This document shows, in pieces, positions 33,842 through 41,702 of a stretch of DNA of 64,000 nucleotides. The translations under genes were made by a program, and so were the position numbers. The stretch is taken from the NCBI RefSeq assembly GCF_009176545.1, contig NZ_VTOJ01000002.1, positions 1,116,001-1,180,000 of the forward strand, written 5' to 3'. The notes under the pieces were generated by a model. That model did no database searches. It saw only the letters and a program-made list of their open reading frames with translations, and was not told where the DNA came from. This DNA comes from Salinigranum salinum (GTDB lineage: Archaea > Halobacteriota > Halobacteria > Halobacteriales > Haloferacaceae). Every line of letters starts with the position of its first letter. Positions within the stretch are counted from its first letter, which is position 1.

Positions 33842-35665
33842 TCACGTCTGCCGCCGCTTTTCCCGGCGGCCGCGCCCGAACAGCCGGTCTCTCAGCGGTC
33901 GGTCGGAGGGTCGTTCCGCCAGCACCACGGAGGCGTCGACCTCGTTGACGACGTCGAGGTGCAGCGACTCCGTGACGAGACGCGAGAGAAGCCCGCGTTC
34001 GGTCGCGCCGATGAGCACGAGCGTGTGCTCCGCGGCCGCGCGCTCGATCGCCGCCTCGACGTCACCGGAGTCGTCGACGAGTCGCGTCGCGTCACCGAGG
34101 TCCCGCTCGGCCGCCCACTCGGCGAGGAACGCGTCGCCGGCCTCCCGCTCACCGGGATCGACGACGTGGAGCAACGACACCTCGGCGTTGGCGGTCGACT
34201 GGAGCGTCCGTGCGACGTCGGCACTGAGGTCGGAGTCCGGTCCGCCGGCCGTGGGCAACAGCACGCGAGAGGTGTCCAGCCGCCCGTTCTTGACGACGAG
34301 GAAGTCACAGGGAAGGCGGTTGGTCAGCTCGTCGAGGGGACGTTCCGCACGGGCGGCGTTCCACAGCCTGTCGTCGCCCCACCCCATCACGACGAGGTCG
34401 GGGCGCGTGCGGCGCGCGCGGTCGAACACCTCCTCGAAGGAGCGCGAGGAGACGATCGTCGAGGTCTCGAACTCGACGTCGTACCCCTCGACACGCCGTT
34501 CGACGTCCGCCATGAGACGGGCCGACGCCCGAGTGATCTGGTCGTGGCCGTGTCGGCCGTCGGACTCCACCGCTAGCCGGGAGGGGGTCTGGACGACGTG
34601 GGCGGCGTGAACCGTGCTCTTCTCGTGGACGCTCGCGAGGGCGCAGGCGAACTCGACGATCGGAGCCTCGGTCCGCGGGTTCGCGACCGGAACCAGGATC
34701 CGGTAAGAGTCGGGATCGCGGACGAAATCCCCGAGGGTGTCGACGACCGGTACGTACGACCGGCCCGCGAGACCGCCGAGTACCCACTCCCTCGTCGAGA
34801 GCCGACGAACGTGCTCGAACCGTTCGATCTCGAGACGGCGCTCGCTGGTCTGGTAGTAGTTGACGACGGTGACCAACACGACACCGCCGACCGTGTTACC
34901 GAGCAGGACGGGAAGGACGAACTCCGACAGCGCCGTGACCATTCCCGGGCCGCCGACGAGCATCAGGTAGACCGACTCGGTGAACGAGACGACGACGTGA
35001 AAGAGGTTTCCCAGCGGGATCGCCAGGAAAGCCAGGTAGACGATGAGAACCCGCGAGACGGTGTCGCGGGCCGCGAAGTTCATCCAGACGACGCCGGCGA
35101 CGATCAGGCCGGCGAACGCGCCCTTGAAGAAGAGGGCCGTGGCCGACGTCTCGATGCCCTTCTCGGCCAGTTCGACGGCGACCGTCGCCGCCTCGGGACT
35201 GAACACCCCTCCGTAGGCGAGCACGACGGCACCGATGGCCCCGCCGGTGAAGTTGCCCGCGAGGACGACCAGCCAGTGACGAAAGAGCGTGGGAACGCTG
35301 GCCAGCCGTTCGAGCGTCAACGCCACCGGCGGGAGCGTGTTCTCGGTGTACAGCTGGTAGCCGCCGATGATGATGTAGATGAACCCGAGGGGGTACAACA
35401 GGACGGCGGCGATGGGACTGTCGGTCGCAGCGGACATCGAGGCGTACAGCAGATAGGTGATCGTGATCGCGAATCCACCGGCGACGGCGGCGAAGAAGAG
35501 TTCGCGAAGGCCGGACGTGATCTCGTGATCCGCGTCCGCGACGATCCGCTGGAACACCTGATCGGGCGAGAAGAGGTCCGGGACGACCTCGCCGGTGATG
35601 GGAATATCGTCGTTGGAGGGATGTTCGTGATCCCGGTCCGACACGGTCCGCTCGGAGTCGGTCAT
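33842..35665 (-). CDS. Formate/nitrite-transporter-family channel fused to two universal stress domains
   Basis: A 607-residue fusion. Residues about 40-290 form a six-helix FNT-type channel (LFFAAVAGGFAITITYLLY; GGYQLYTENTLPPVAL; LVVLAGNFTGGAIGAVVLAY; LPVLLGNTVGGVVLVTVVNY). A first UspA domain (YRILVPVANPRTEAPIVEF to LVVMGWGDDRLW) spans about 310-455, and a second (SRVLLPTAGGPDSDLSADV to TLVLIGATERGLLSRL) spans about 460-590. FNT proteins move formate, nitrite or hydrosulfide; the Usp domains may sense nucleotides and gate the channel. The start MTDSERTVSDRDHEH at 35665 is preferred over 35686. The stretch 33621-33841 is empty. Confidence 0.85.
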   Translation of the reverse strand: MTDSERTVSDRDHEHPSNDDIPITGEVVPDLFSPDQVFQRIVADADHEITSGLRELFFAAVAGGFAITITYLLYASMSAATDSPIAAVLLYPLGFIYIIIGGYQLYTENTLPPVALTLERLASVPTLFRHWLVVLAGNFTGGAIGAVVLAYGGVFSPEAATVAVELAEKGIETSATALFFKGAFAGLIVAGVVWMNFAARDTVSRVLIVYLAFLAIPLGNLFHVVVSFTESVYLMLVGGPGMVTALSEFVLPVLLGNTVGGVVLVTVVNYYQTSERRLEIERFEHVRRLSTREWVLGGLAGRSYVPVVDTLGDFVRDPDSYRILVPVANPRTEAPIVEFACALASVHEKSTVHAAHVVQTPSRLAVESDGRHGHDQITRASARLMADVERRVEGYDVEFETSTIVSSRSFEEVFDRARRTRPDLVVMGWGDDRLWNAARAERPLDELTNRLPCDFLVVKNGRLDTSRVLLPTAGGPDSDLSADVARTLQSTANAEVSLLHVVDPGEREAGDAFLAEWAAERDLGDATRLVDDSGDVEAAIERAAAEHTLVLIGATERGLLSRLVTESLHLDVVNEVDASVVLAERPSDRPLRDRLFGRGRREKRRQT

Positions 35666-36060
35666 GGTGTCTTCCGCCGCAACCACGGACTAAGTGGTTT
35701 ACGTCTCGGCCGACCCGACGGGGTCCAGCGACTCCGTCGAAGCGGATCGGTCGTCGTCGCCACGGACTGCAGATGCGGATACCTCGTCGCCGTGCCGTCA
35801 CACGAGCGGTCACGTCGTCTCTGCTGTTCCAGCCGGTCTCCGAGGGTCCCGTTCGAGCGAGTGAGCGGGTTCTCTCGAACGCTACTAGAACAGCCGACAG
35901 CACCGGACGGGGAGCGTCCACGGACAGCGGTGACGCGCCTGATGGGTTCCGGGTGTCGACGAAGCCGTCACTACTCGTCTCCGGGTGGTGACGCGTGACT
36001 TCCGGCGCTCGGTGCGACGACGGCACTCACAGGCTCACTCCCGCTCCGTGGGGCACGTTC
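35666..36060. other. 395-base stretch without a recognisable gene
   Basis: This region lies between divergent genes. No frame on either strand gives a convincing protein, and only weak promoter-like sequence is visible at the edges. It may contain decayed sequence. Confidence 0.45.
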
Positions 36061-36067
36061 TTTTAAT
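36061..36067 (+). promoter_or_regulatory. TATA-like box of the 106-residue membrane protein gene
   Basis: The sequence ttttaat is centred about 27 bases before the GTG at 36091. This favours that GTG over the in-frame GTG at 36079. Confidence 0.45.
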
Positions 36068-36090
36068 CTCGTGGCCGTGTGCCTACGAGT

Positions 36091-36411
36091 GTGATCCCGC
36101 CCGACTCGCGCGACCGCCTCGTCCTGATCGCCATCGGACTCCTCGTCCTGCTCGCACCCGCGCTGATCCTCGTCATCACGCTCAGTACGCTCGTCCTCTT
36201 CGGTGACCTCGCGCTCGGCCGACTGACCCCCGTCGAGTTCCTCGAACTGTACCTCATCGACCTCGTCCTCTTTTCGGTGCTCGCGTACGGGGTCTATCGG
36301 TTGACTCTGTGGCTAGTGGAACGGCAGGTTCCCGTCACTCTCGACTCCCTCGAGCCCAGTGAGGACGCAGATCTCTCCGACGACGACCCCACGTCTCCCG
36401 AGGACCGGTGA
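36091..36411 (+). CDS. Small two-helix haloarchaeal membrane protein
   Basis: A 106-residue protein starting at GTG (MIPPDSRDRLVLI). Two transmembrane helices are visible: residues about 9-36 (VLIAIGLLVLLAPALILVIT) and 50-73 (LYLIDLVLFSVLAYGVYRLT). A charged tail ending SEDADLSDDDPTSPEDR follows. I have a sense of similar short haloarchaeal proteins but no known function. The 3' end contains the left copy of a direct repeat that recurs at 37261, beyond the AT-rich island. Confidence 0.75.
   Translation: MIPPDSRDRLVLIAIGLLVLLAPALILVITLSTLVLFGDLALGRLTPVEFLELYLIDLVLFSVLAYGVYRLTLWLVERQVPVTLDSLEPSEDADLSDDDPTSPEDR
36355..36378. repeat. Left copy of imperfect direct repeat flanking the AT-rich island
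   Basis: It begins cccagtgaggacgcag and continues atctctcc. It lies in the 3' end of the preceding small membrane protein gene. The partner at 37261-37284 begins cccagtgaggatgcag. The first 16 bases differ at one position, and the rest aligns with one gap. Confidence 0.6.
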
Positions 36412-36673
36412 CGTCTCGGTTCGTCTCGTGTCGTTCCCGTGGATCGGTGGCCGGTGGGGTGACTGGTCGCGACCCCGTTCGGGGCCGGACAGTGGGTGTT
36501 CGTCGCTCCATCGCGGTCGGAACGGTCCGAGTCGACGGTACCGTTCGCTGTCAATCTCCTACATCTGGGGTTCAGTGACGACGTACTGGATAAATTATCA
36601 CTAAAGAAAATATACTATTATATATGAAAATATGATAAAGATATATAAGAATAGAAGAATATTTTCAAACGGT

Positions 36674-37225
36674 ATGGATGACGAAATCCAAACAGATGGT
36701 GGAGAACAAGGTCATCAACGTTCAGTGAATCATTCAATAGATGGCTCCGAAGGAATCTATAAGCAGTTATTCACAGATAAAATACTCAGAAATAAATTGG
36801 TAGTGATTGTCTCAATTTATGTCATAACGGGATTGAGTATCGGACTGGCCGGATTCACGACGATAGATGCGTTCTCAGGAGGCAGCGGAAATCTTGGTAG
36901 TCAAATCATCGGAGGCATTTTTGTCATGATTGCAACAGTTTTCACCGCACTGATTGGAGTTCCAATTGCAATCATGCTTGCACTACGTGTGTCAGATAGC
37001 CTGCAACGTTCAAACATAGAAACGTATGCTACAACAGGGGTTGGAGTATTCTTAGGTCACTTGGTTATGTTCTCGATAGCATTTGTAATACTTGCGAGTA
37101 AAATAGGGAATGCTTCTGTTGATGTAGATCTGATCAGTTTCTTTATCCCAATGTTACTCGCCGCGGCAGGAGTAGCATTCGCCGGAGTTTCCGCTAGTTA
37201 CCTAACCCGACACCACGGACTGTAG
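36674..37225 (+). CDS. Orphan four-helix membrane protein in an AT-rich island
   Basis: A 183-residue membrane protein starting MDDEIQTDGGEQG at the ATG at 36674; an upstream in-frame start at 36632 would add an unlikely basic stretch. The hydrophilic N-terminus of 40 residues is followed by helices at about 41-61, 77-104, 118-141 and 152-176, with VPIAIMLALRVSDSL between helices 2 and 3. No family is recognised. Codon use is strikingly AT-rich (ATA, AAT, TTA, AGA) against the C/G-biased neighbours, which points to recent transfer. TA-rich sequence before it (tactattatata) can serve as promoter. The AT-rich tract runs from about 36545 to 37400; beyond this gene it holds only the right repeat copy and TA-rich sequence. 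Confidence 0.8.
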   Translation: MDDEIQTDGGEQGHQRSVNHSIDGSEGIYKQLFTDKILRNKLVVIVSIYVITGLSIGLAGFTTIDAFSGGSGNLGSQIIGGIFVMIATVFTALIGVPIAIMLALRVSDSLQRSNIETYATTGVGVFLGHLVMFSIAFVILASKIGNASVDVDLISFFIPMLLAAAGVAFAGVSASYLTRHHGL

Positions 37226-37260
37226 AAAGAATCAATTCGAACGATTCAAACTCAGGCTAT

Positions 37261-37284
37261 CCCAGTGAGGATGCAGTCTCTCTG
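37261..37284. repeat. Right copy of imperfect direct repeat flanking the AT-rich island
   Basis: It begins cccagtgaggatgcag and continues tctctctg, echoing 36355-36378. Translated in frame it gives PSEDAVSLS against PSEDADLSD at the end of the 106-residue protein. It could be a target or attachment duplication, or a decayed copy of that gene's end. Confidence 0.55.
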
Positions 37285-37400
37285 TCTCAACTGACGGGAA
37301 AAATAGTTCGCATATGTGTCCACTATCTATTCGCAATATCTTGTGGATCGGATACTCAAATTCGAGAGAAATGTAGATAATATAATATTAAAAACCCGGC

Positions 37401-38216
37401 TTATTCGACAGTCTCGGCTGGGTCCACGACTGTACCTTCTACCTCATCTACCCCTACCCGTTCACACAGGTCGTACAGCGGGCAGGCTTCGGGCCCGTCG
37501 AGACACGCCGGTTTCCGCGCCGAACAGTAGTCGCGGCCGAACTGGATCATCGCCGTGTGGCCGAAGCCGCACTTCTCTGCGGGGACGTCCCGCTCCAGAT
37601 GCTCGCGGACGGTCTCGTGGTCGGCGTCGGCGGGCGCGAGCCCCATCCGGCGGGCGATGCGGTGGACGTGGGTGTCGACGGGGAAGACGCCGCCGCGCCC
37701 GCCGGCGAAGAGGAGCACGCAGTCGGCGGTCTTCGGACCGACGCCCTTCACGGAGAGGAGCGTCCGACGGACCTCGGTGGGGTCGCCCTCGCGGACGAAG
37801 CGGTCGAACGCGTGGGTAGAGCCGAACTCGTCCAGCGCCCACTCGGCGGTGCGGACGAGCACCGCGGACTTCTGGTTGTACAGCCCGGCCGAGGAGATGG
37901 TCTCGGCGAGTTCGTTCTCGACGGCGGCGGCGAGGTTCTCGGCGAGGTCGTCGGCGGGGCCGTACCGGCTCATGAGGCTGTCGTGAGCCGGTTGACTCGC
38001 CTTGTCCGACGTGTTCTGGCTCAGGATCGTTCGGACCAGACACTCGAAGCCGTCCTGGCCGCCGTACGCTTTCCGCCAGTACAGCTCGCCGAGGTCGTCG
38101 ACCACCGCCTCCGCGCGCGTCTCTGCTTCCCGGTCGGGGTCGAACGCGGCGAACGCACCCCCGCCCGCGTCGCCGCCGCTGATGTTCTCGGCGGGTTCGT
38201 CTCGTCGGTCGGTCAT
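37401..38216 (-). CDS. nth: Endonuclease III (DNA glycosylase/AP lyase)
   Basis: A 271-residue base-excision repair enzyme that removes oxidised pyrimidines. The N-terminal 40 residues are an acidic extension. The helix-hairpin-helix is LLSVKGVGPKTADCVLLF with the catalytic Lys, and the catalytic Asp lies in FPVDTHVHRIARRMGL. The iron-sulfur cysteines are in RDYCSARKPAC, EAC and PLYDLC. The spacing is C-x6-C-x6-C-x5-C rather than the x6-x2-x5 of E. coli Nth, which appears to be a haloarchaeal variation. Its stop codon abuts the right edge of the AT-rich island. It is divergent from the P450 gene. Confidence 0.93.
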   Translation of the reverse strand: MTDRRDEPAENISGGDAGGGAFAAFDPDREAETRAEAVVDDLGELYWRKAYGGQDGFECLVRTILSQNTSDKASQPAHDSLMSRYGPADDLAENLAAAVENELAETISSAGLYNQKSAVLVRTAEWALDEFGSTHAFDRFVREGDPTEVRRTLLSVKGVGPKTADCVLLFAGGRGGVFPVDTHVHRIARRMGLAPADADHETVREHLERDVPAEKCGFGHTAMIQFGRDYCSARKPACLDGPEACPLYDLCERVGVDEVEGTVVDPAETVE

Positions 38217-38344
38217 CCACTTCGAGGGGTAGGACCGGACGGTAAGAAGCGTGACGGCCCACGGGAGGACGCGTCCGGAGCGGAGACGGCTTCCCCGTCG
38301 ATCCGGCCGTCAACGATTACCTCACCGAGCCCGAGACAACACGT

Positions 38345-39658
38345 ATGCGCGCGCCACACTCGCCACCGGGCGATCCCGTCGTCGGCAACGCGATCCGGTT
38401 CGCCCGCGCTCCGCTCGACTACCTCGACACGATCCGCGACGCCTACGCCGACGGGATCCTCCACCTCTCCGGGATGATGGGACCGGGTATCTACGTCGTC
38501 CTCGACCCCACGCTCGTCCACCGGGTGCTCGTCGACGACCACGACCGTTACCGGAAGCCGCAGATCCGGCCCGAACTGGTCGACCCGCTCGTCGGCGAGG
38601 GGCTCCTGACGAGCGAGGGCGACCACTGGCGACGGCAGCGGACGACGCTCCAGCCCGCCTTCTTCACCTCACGGCTGCGCGGGTTCGACGAGACGATCGT
38701 CGACTTCACGCGGGCGACCACGGCGACGTGGACGGACGGACAGGAGTTCGACCTCTACCGCGAACTCGGCGTGCTCACGGTCCGCATCATCGCACGGCTC
38801 CTCCTCGGCGTCGACCTCTCGCGGGCCGACGCCGCCGACGTCGGCGAGGCGATGCTGGCCGTCGGGGAGGGGCTGGCTGTCTCACCCGGCGGGGTCGTCC
38901 GCCCGCCGTGGCTCGAACTCCCGCCGCCCCGCGAGTACCAGCAAGCGATCCGCGAACTCGAGGACGTGACCGCGCGCGTCTTCGCCATGCACGAGCCCGG
39001 CGGCGACGACGTGCTCTCGCTCCTCCAGCGGGCGATCACCGACGAGCCGGACGCGTTCCCCGAGGACGAACTCCGCGACCAGGTGATGACGATGCTGCTG
39101 GCGGGCCACGAGACGACGGCGCTCACGCTGACCTACGCGTTCTTCCTCCTCTCGCAGTACCCCGAGACGCGGACGCGACTGAAGTCGGAGGTCGACGAGG
39201 TGGTGGACGGCGTCCCCGGCTGGGGCGACCTCGCGGCGCTCGACTACACCGAGCGAGTGATCCACGAGACGCTCCGCGTGCTCCCGCCAGTGTGGGCGCA
39301 GTTCCGGCAGCCGCTGGCGGACGCCCGCCTCGGCGACTATCGCATCCCCGAAGGCGCTCCGCTGATGCTCCCGCAGTGGGCCATCCACCGGAGCTCCCGC
39401 CACTGGGACGCACCTCTGACGTTCGATCCCGATCGGTGGGACGGGCGACGACCCGCAGAGGTGCCGGCGTACTTCCCGTTCGGTGCCGGACCGCGCGCGT
39501 GCATCGGTCGGCAGCTCGCCATCGTGGAGTCGAAGCTCATCCTGGCGACGGTGCTCGCCGAGTGGGACGTCGAGGTGCTCGACGACGAGGTTCCGCGGCG
39601 GGCGGCCATCACGATGCAGCCCACTGGGCCGGTGTCGGCGGTCGTCCGGCGACGGTGA
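38345..39658 (+). CDS. Cytochrome P450
   Basis: A 437-residue soluble P450 that activates oxygen to hydroxylate an unknown organic substrate. The I-helix is LLAGHETTALTLTY, the K-helix ExxR is ETLRVLPPVW, and the heme-binding cysteine is in FPFGAGPRACIGRQLA. The N-terminus MRAPHSPPGDPVVGN shows no membrane anchor. Redox partners are not adjacent. Haloarchaeal P450s of this type resemble the CYP174 group; that assignment is from memory. A TATA-like gattacc about 27 bases before the ATG fits a leaderless start. Confidence 0.93.
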   Translation: MRAPHSPPGDPVVGNAIRFARAPLDYLDTIRDAYADGILHLSGMMGPGIYVVLDPTLVHRVLVDDHDRYRKPQIRPELVDPLVGEGLLTSEGDHWRRQRTTLQPAFFTSRLRGFDETIVDFTRATTATWTDGQEFDLYRELGVLTVRIIARLLLGVDLSRADAADVGEAMLAVGEGLAVSPGGVVRPPWLELPPPREYQQAIRELEDVTARVFAMHEPGGDDVLSLLQRAITDEPDAFPEDELRDQVMTMLLAGHETTALTLTYAFFLLSQYPETRTRLKSEVDEVVDGVPGWGDLAALDYTERVIHETLRVLPPVWAQFRQPLADARLGDYRIPEGAPLMLPQWAIHRSSRHWDAPLTFDPDRWDGRRPAEVPAYFPFGAGPRACIGRQLAIVESKLILATVLAEWDVEVLDDEVPRRAAITMQPTGPVSAVVRRR

Positions 39659-39668
39659 AGACGGCCAG

Positions 39669-39710
39669 AACGAGGACGAAGGCAACGAGAACGAGGACGA
39701 AGGCGGCGGG
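39669..39710. repeat. Two-copy 21-base tandem repeat after the P450 gene
   Basis: Both copies start aacgaggacgaaggc (39669-39689 and 39690-39710) and match at 18 of 21 positions. They lie ten bases beyond the P450 stop codon. Reading the other strand gives a hydrophobic stretch (VLVLVAFVLVLAVF) but no start codon. Confidence 0.7.
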
Positions 39711-39803
39711 CGAGAGCGACGAGAGCAGGAGGCAGCTGCCGGCGGGAACGGTGACGGGAGTTCACGCGCCGCCCGTGGGAGCCGAAGTAGCCGGTGTCCG
39801 GAG

Positions 39804-40226
39804 TCACGCACCAGGGTCGACCGTGAGCGTGAGAACGAGGTCGGCCCCCTCGCGGAGCGCGTCGACCATCGCGCGGTCGAAGCCGGCGGCGGCGTGGTCG
39901 GCGTCGATCATGACGGTCCGGTCGTCGACGTAGTCGCTCGTGCGCGCGACGGCGGAGCGGTCGCTCTCGAAGGAGAGGGCGGGGTGACCGCGACCCTCGA
40001 CGGTCTGGACGTGGTCGCCGACCGCGACTCGTGCAGTGATTCGCGCTCCGTGATCGCGGCAGGCGTCGACGAACGCCGGGTCGAACGCACTGGGAGCGCG
40101 GTCGGCCTCGACCGCGAGGATGCAGTCCCCGGCGGGCGTGAGCCAGTCGTCGGTCGTCACCTCGAACGTGCTCGCGTGTTCGGCCCGGACGTTGTCGTGG
40201 CCGCGGGCCCGGATGACCTCTCTCAT
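39804..40226 (-). CDS. DUF371 domain-containing protein
   Basis: A 140-residue archaeal protein of the DUF371 family: MREVIRARGHDNVRAEHAS, TFEVTTDDWLTPAGDCIL, then AFVDACRDHGARIT and DRAMVDALREGADLVLTL. The whole sequence is one domain, with no membrane segment or signal peptide. The family is conserved in archaea, but no function is established. The start at 40226 (MREVIRARGH) is chosen over longer readings because it is the family N-terminus. It faces the P450 gene tail to tail. Confidence 0.88.
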   Translation of the reverse strand: MREVIRARGHDNVRAEHASTFEVTTDDWLTPAGDCILAVEADRAPSAFDPAFVDACRDHGARITARVAVGDHVQTVEGRGHPALSFESDRSAVARTSDYVDDRTVMIDADHAAAGFDRAMVDALREGADLVLTLTVDPGA

Positions 40227-40560
40227 GGGGTCACGTCGACGGAGTGGGGACAAGTCGTCACCGATCCGGACCGGTCGCGCGAACCGACCACTCCCCGGTT
40301 CGTCGGCCGCCAGTCGGACGCCGATCCCGACGACTGACCGGACTGATCCGAAGTGACTGTGAGTATGTACCCCTGAGATGAATAATTATGTACGTTCGTC
40401 GACCGAGTGGAGGATTAGCCGGAGGAGATAGGTATCGAACACGAGAATAATCCCACAGGTCCCCTGCCCCGAAATTTATACAATCCCACGAAAACCCTGA
40501 GAACCCTCCACACGGCGTTCTCGAGGGGTGTGGTACCGAATTTCATTCGTTCATTCACCG
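40227..40560. other. 334-base stretch with no gene seen
   Basis: The region between the DUF371 gene and the promoter of the coiled-coil gene is relatively AT-rich after 40370, with TA-rich points such as gaaatttatacaatc near 40480. No credible protein is encoded. An unannotated small RNA cannot be excluded from sequence alone. Confidence 0.4.
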
Positions 40561-40562
40561 AA

Positions 40563-40574
40563 GTTTTTAAATAC
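40563..40574 (+). promoter_or_regulatory. Strong TATA box upstream of two micro-ORFs and the coiled-coil gene
   Basis: The sequence gtttttaaatac is one of the best TATA boxes in the window. Transcription from it should begin at about 40592-40595, exactly on the ATG of the first micro-ORF and about 130 bases before the main gene. Confidence 0.65.
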
Positions 40575-40591
40575 ACATAGGCTGTAGTTGG

Positions 40592-40639
40592 ATGTACCTG
40601 AACGCCACCGGCGTTCCGGCGGCACAGCACGCAGAATGA
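40592..40639 (+). CDS. Leaderless micro-ORF 1 (15 residues)
   Basis: The frame reads MYLNATGVPAAQHAE and then TGA. Its ATG falls 24-25 bases beyond the TATA-box centre, the normal place for a leaderless start. Its stop overlaps the ATG of micro-ORF 2 (ATGA). Inside it, bases 40604-40623 can fold as GCC-A-CCGG, loop CGTT, CCGG-C-GGC. It may be a leader peptide that controls or feeds translation of the downstream gene. It has no similarity that I recognise. Confidence 0.45.
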   Translation: MYLNATGVPAAQHAE

Positions 40640-40731
40640 TCGGGAGTTCTCTTAGACGGCCGGTCGCACTCACTCGCGCAGCCGCCGCGCTCGGCAGGGT
40701 GATGGTACAGAGGTTCGATCACGCATGGTAA
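40636..40731 (+). CDS. Micro-ORF 2 (31 residues), overlapping the coiled-coil gene start
   Basis: The frame starts MIGSSLRRPVALTRAAALG and ends with a TAA that lies inside the first codons of the main gene (ATGGTAA), so the stop overlaps the start by seven bases. The chain micro-ORF 1, micro-ORF 2 and main gene allows stepwise termination-reinitiation. The peptide is arginine- and alanine-rich, and no domain is visible. A chance open frame is possible, as it is short. Confidence 0.4.
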   Translation: MIGSSLRRPVALTRAAAALGRVMVQRFDHAW

Positions 40732-41648
40732 CAAAACAAGAAGTCCTCGAAGAATTCGACGTCAACGAGCTCGACGGATCCAACAACGTCGCGCTCTCCG
40801 ACGAACAGCTCGAAACAGGTTCGAAAGGTCAGCTCATCAAGCTCGCGGGTCAGCTGCGAGACCGACGAAACGAGCTCAACCAGATGGCCTCCGAACGCGC
40901 TTCCAAGCGCGACGACCTGAACGCCAAGACGCGCGAACAGGTCGACGAGGCCCAGAACCACCGCGAGAAACGCGACGAGCTCAACGAGAAGGTCCAGGAA
41001 CACAAACAGAGCCGCAACGAGCTCAACGCGAAGGCGAACGAGCTGTTCGACCAGGTCGAACAGATGAAGAGCGACCTCGAGCTCGACGACGGCAAGGACA
41101 TCGAGGAGCTCGAAGAGGAGATCGAGCAGCTCGAGTTCCGCCAGCAGACCGAGGTGCTCTCGACCGAAGACGAGCGCGAGCTCATCGAGAAGATCGAGAA
41201 CAAGCGAAAGGAGCTCAAGCAGCGAAAGGAGAAGGTCGAGGATTCGGGCGAGCTCGAAGAGCTCATCGCCGAGGCCGAGGAGGTCCGCTCGGAGGCCTCC
41301 CAGCACCACCAGAAGGTCACGGAGCTCGCCGACGAGGCCCAGGAGCACCACAACCAGATGATCGAGGCCTACCGCGCGGCCGACGAGATCCGTGACAAGG
41401 CCGACGAGATGCACGAGCTATTCGTCGAGGCGCAGGAAGCCGCCGACCGCCACCACGAGGACTTCGTCCGCGTCCAGAAGCGCCTGCGCGAACTGGACAA
41501 GGAAGAGGAAGAAGAGCGCAAGGACGAGCGCGCCGAGAAGCGCGAGAAGGCGAAGGAAGAGGCCGAGGAGATCTACCAGCAGTTCAAGGAGGGCGAGACG
41601 CTGGACACCGAGGACCTCATGAAGCTGCAGAAGGCCGGCCTGCTCTAA
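40725..41648 (+). CDS. Archaeal long coiled-coil protein (COG1340-like)
   Basis: A 307-residue, highly charged protein that is almost entirely coiled coil from about residue 30 to 295 (repeating ELNQMASERASKRDDLNAK- and EEIEQLEFRQQTEV-type heptads, then a KEEEEERKDERAEKREKAK stretch). The C-terminus ends LDTEDLMKLQKAGLL, typical of the COG1340 family of archaeal coiled-coil proteins, whose members are thought to bind other proteins or phosphopeptides. The function here is not established. No ribosome-binding site precedes ATG 40725, so translation probably depends on the two upstream micro-ORFs. Confidence 0.88.
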   Translation: MVTKQEVLEEFDVNELDGSNNVALSDEQLETGSKGQLIKLAGQLRDRRNELNQMASERASKRDDLNAKTREQVDEAQNHREKRDELNEKVQEHKQSRNELNAKANELFDQVEQMKSDLELDDGKDIEELEEEIEQLEFRQQTEVLSTEDERELIEKIENKRKELKQRKEKVEDSGELEELIAEAEEVRSEASQHHQKVTELADEAQEHHNQMIEAYRAADEIRDKADEMHELFVEAQEAADRHHEDFVRVQKRLRELDKEEEEERKDERAEKREKAKEEAEEIYQQFKEGETLDTEDLMKLQKAGLL

Positions 41649-41668
41649 CGTCGGTTCTCTCTCACGGT

Positions 41669-41677
41669 CTTTTTATT
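41669..41677 (+). promoter_or_regulatory. TATA box of sppA, also a possible terminator of the coiled-coil gene
   Basis: The tract ctttttatt is centred 30 bases before the ATG at 41703. Its T-run, 20 bases beyond the upstream stop codon, could also end the preceding transcript. Confidence 0.5.
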
Positions 41678-41702
41678 CGGCGCGCCCGGAGTGCCCACTG
41701 AC

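Noticed and set aside
35666-36060. Tiny ORFs in the gap before the 106-residue membrane protein
   Set aside because: The translations are Arg/Ser-rich, with no promoter at the right distance and no protein-like pattern.
39662-39780. Minus-strand transmembrane-like frame (VLVLVAFVLVLAVF) between P450 and DUF371 genes
   Set aside because: No ATG, GTG or TTG start precedes it after the in-frame stop, and the low-complexity repeat explains the hydrophobicity.
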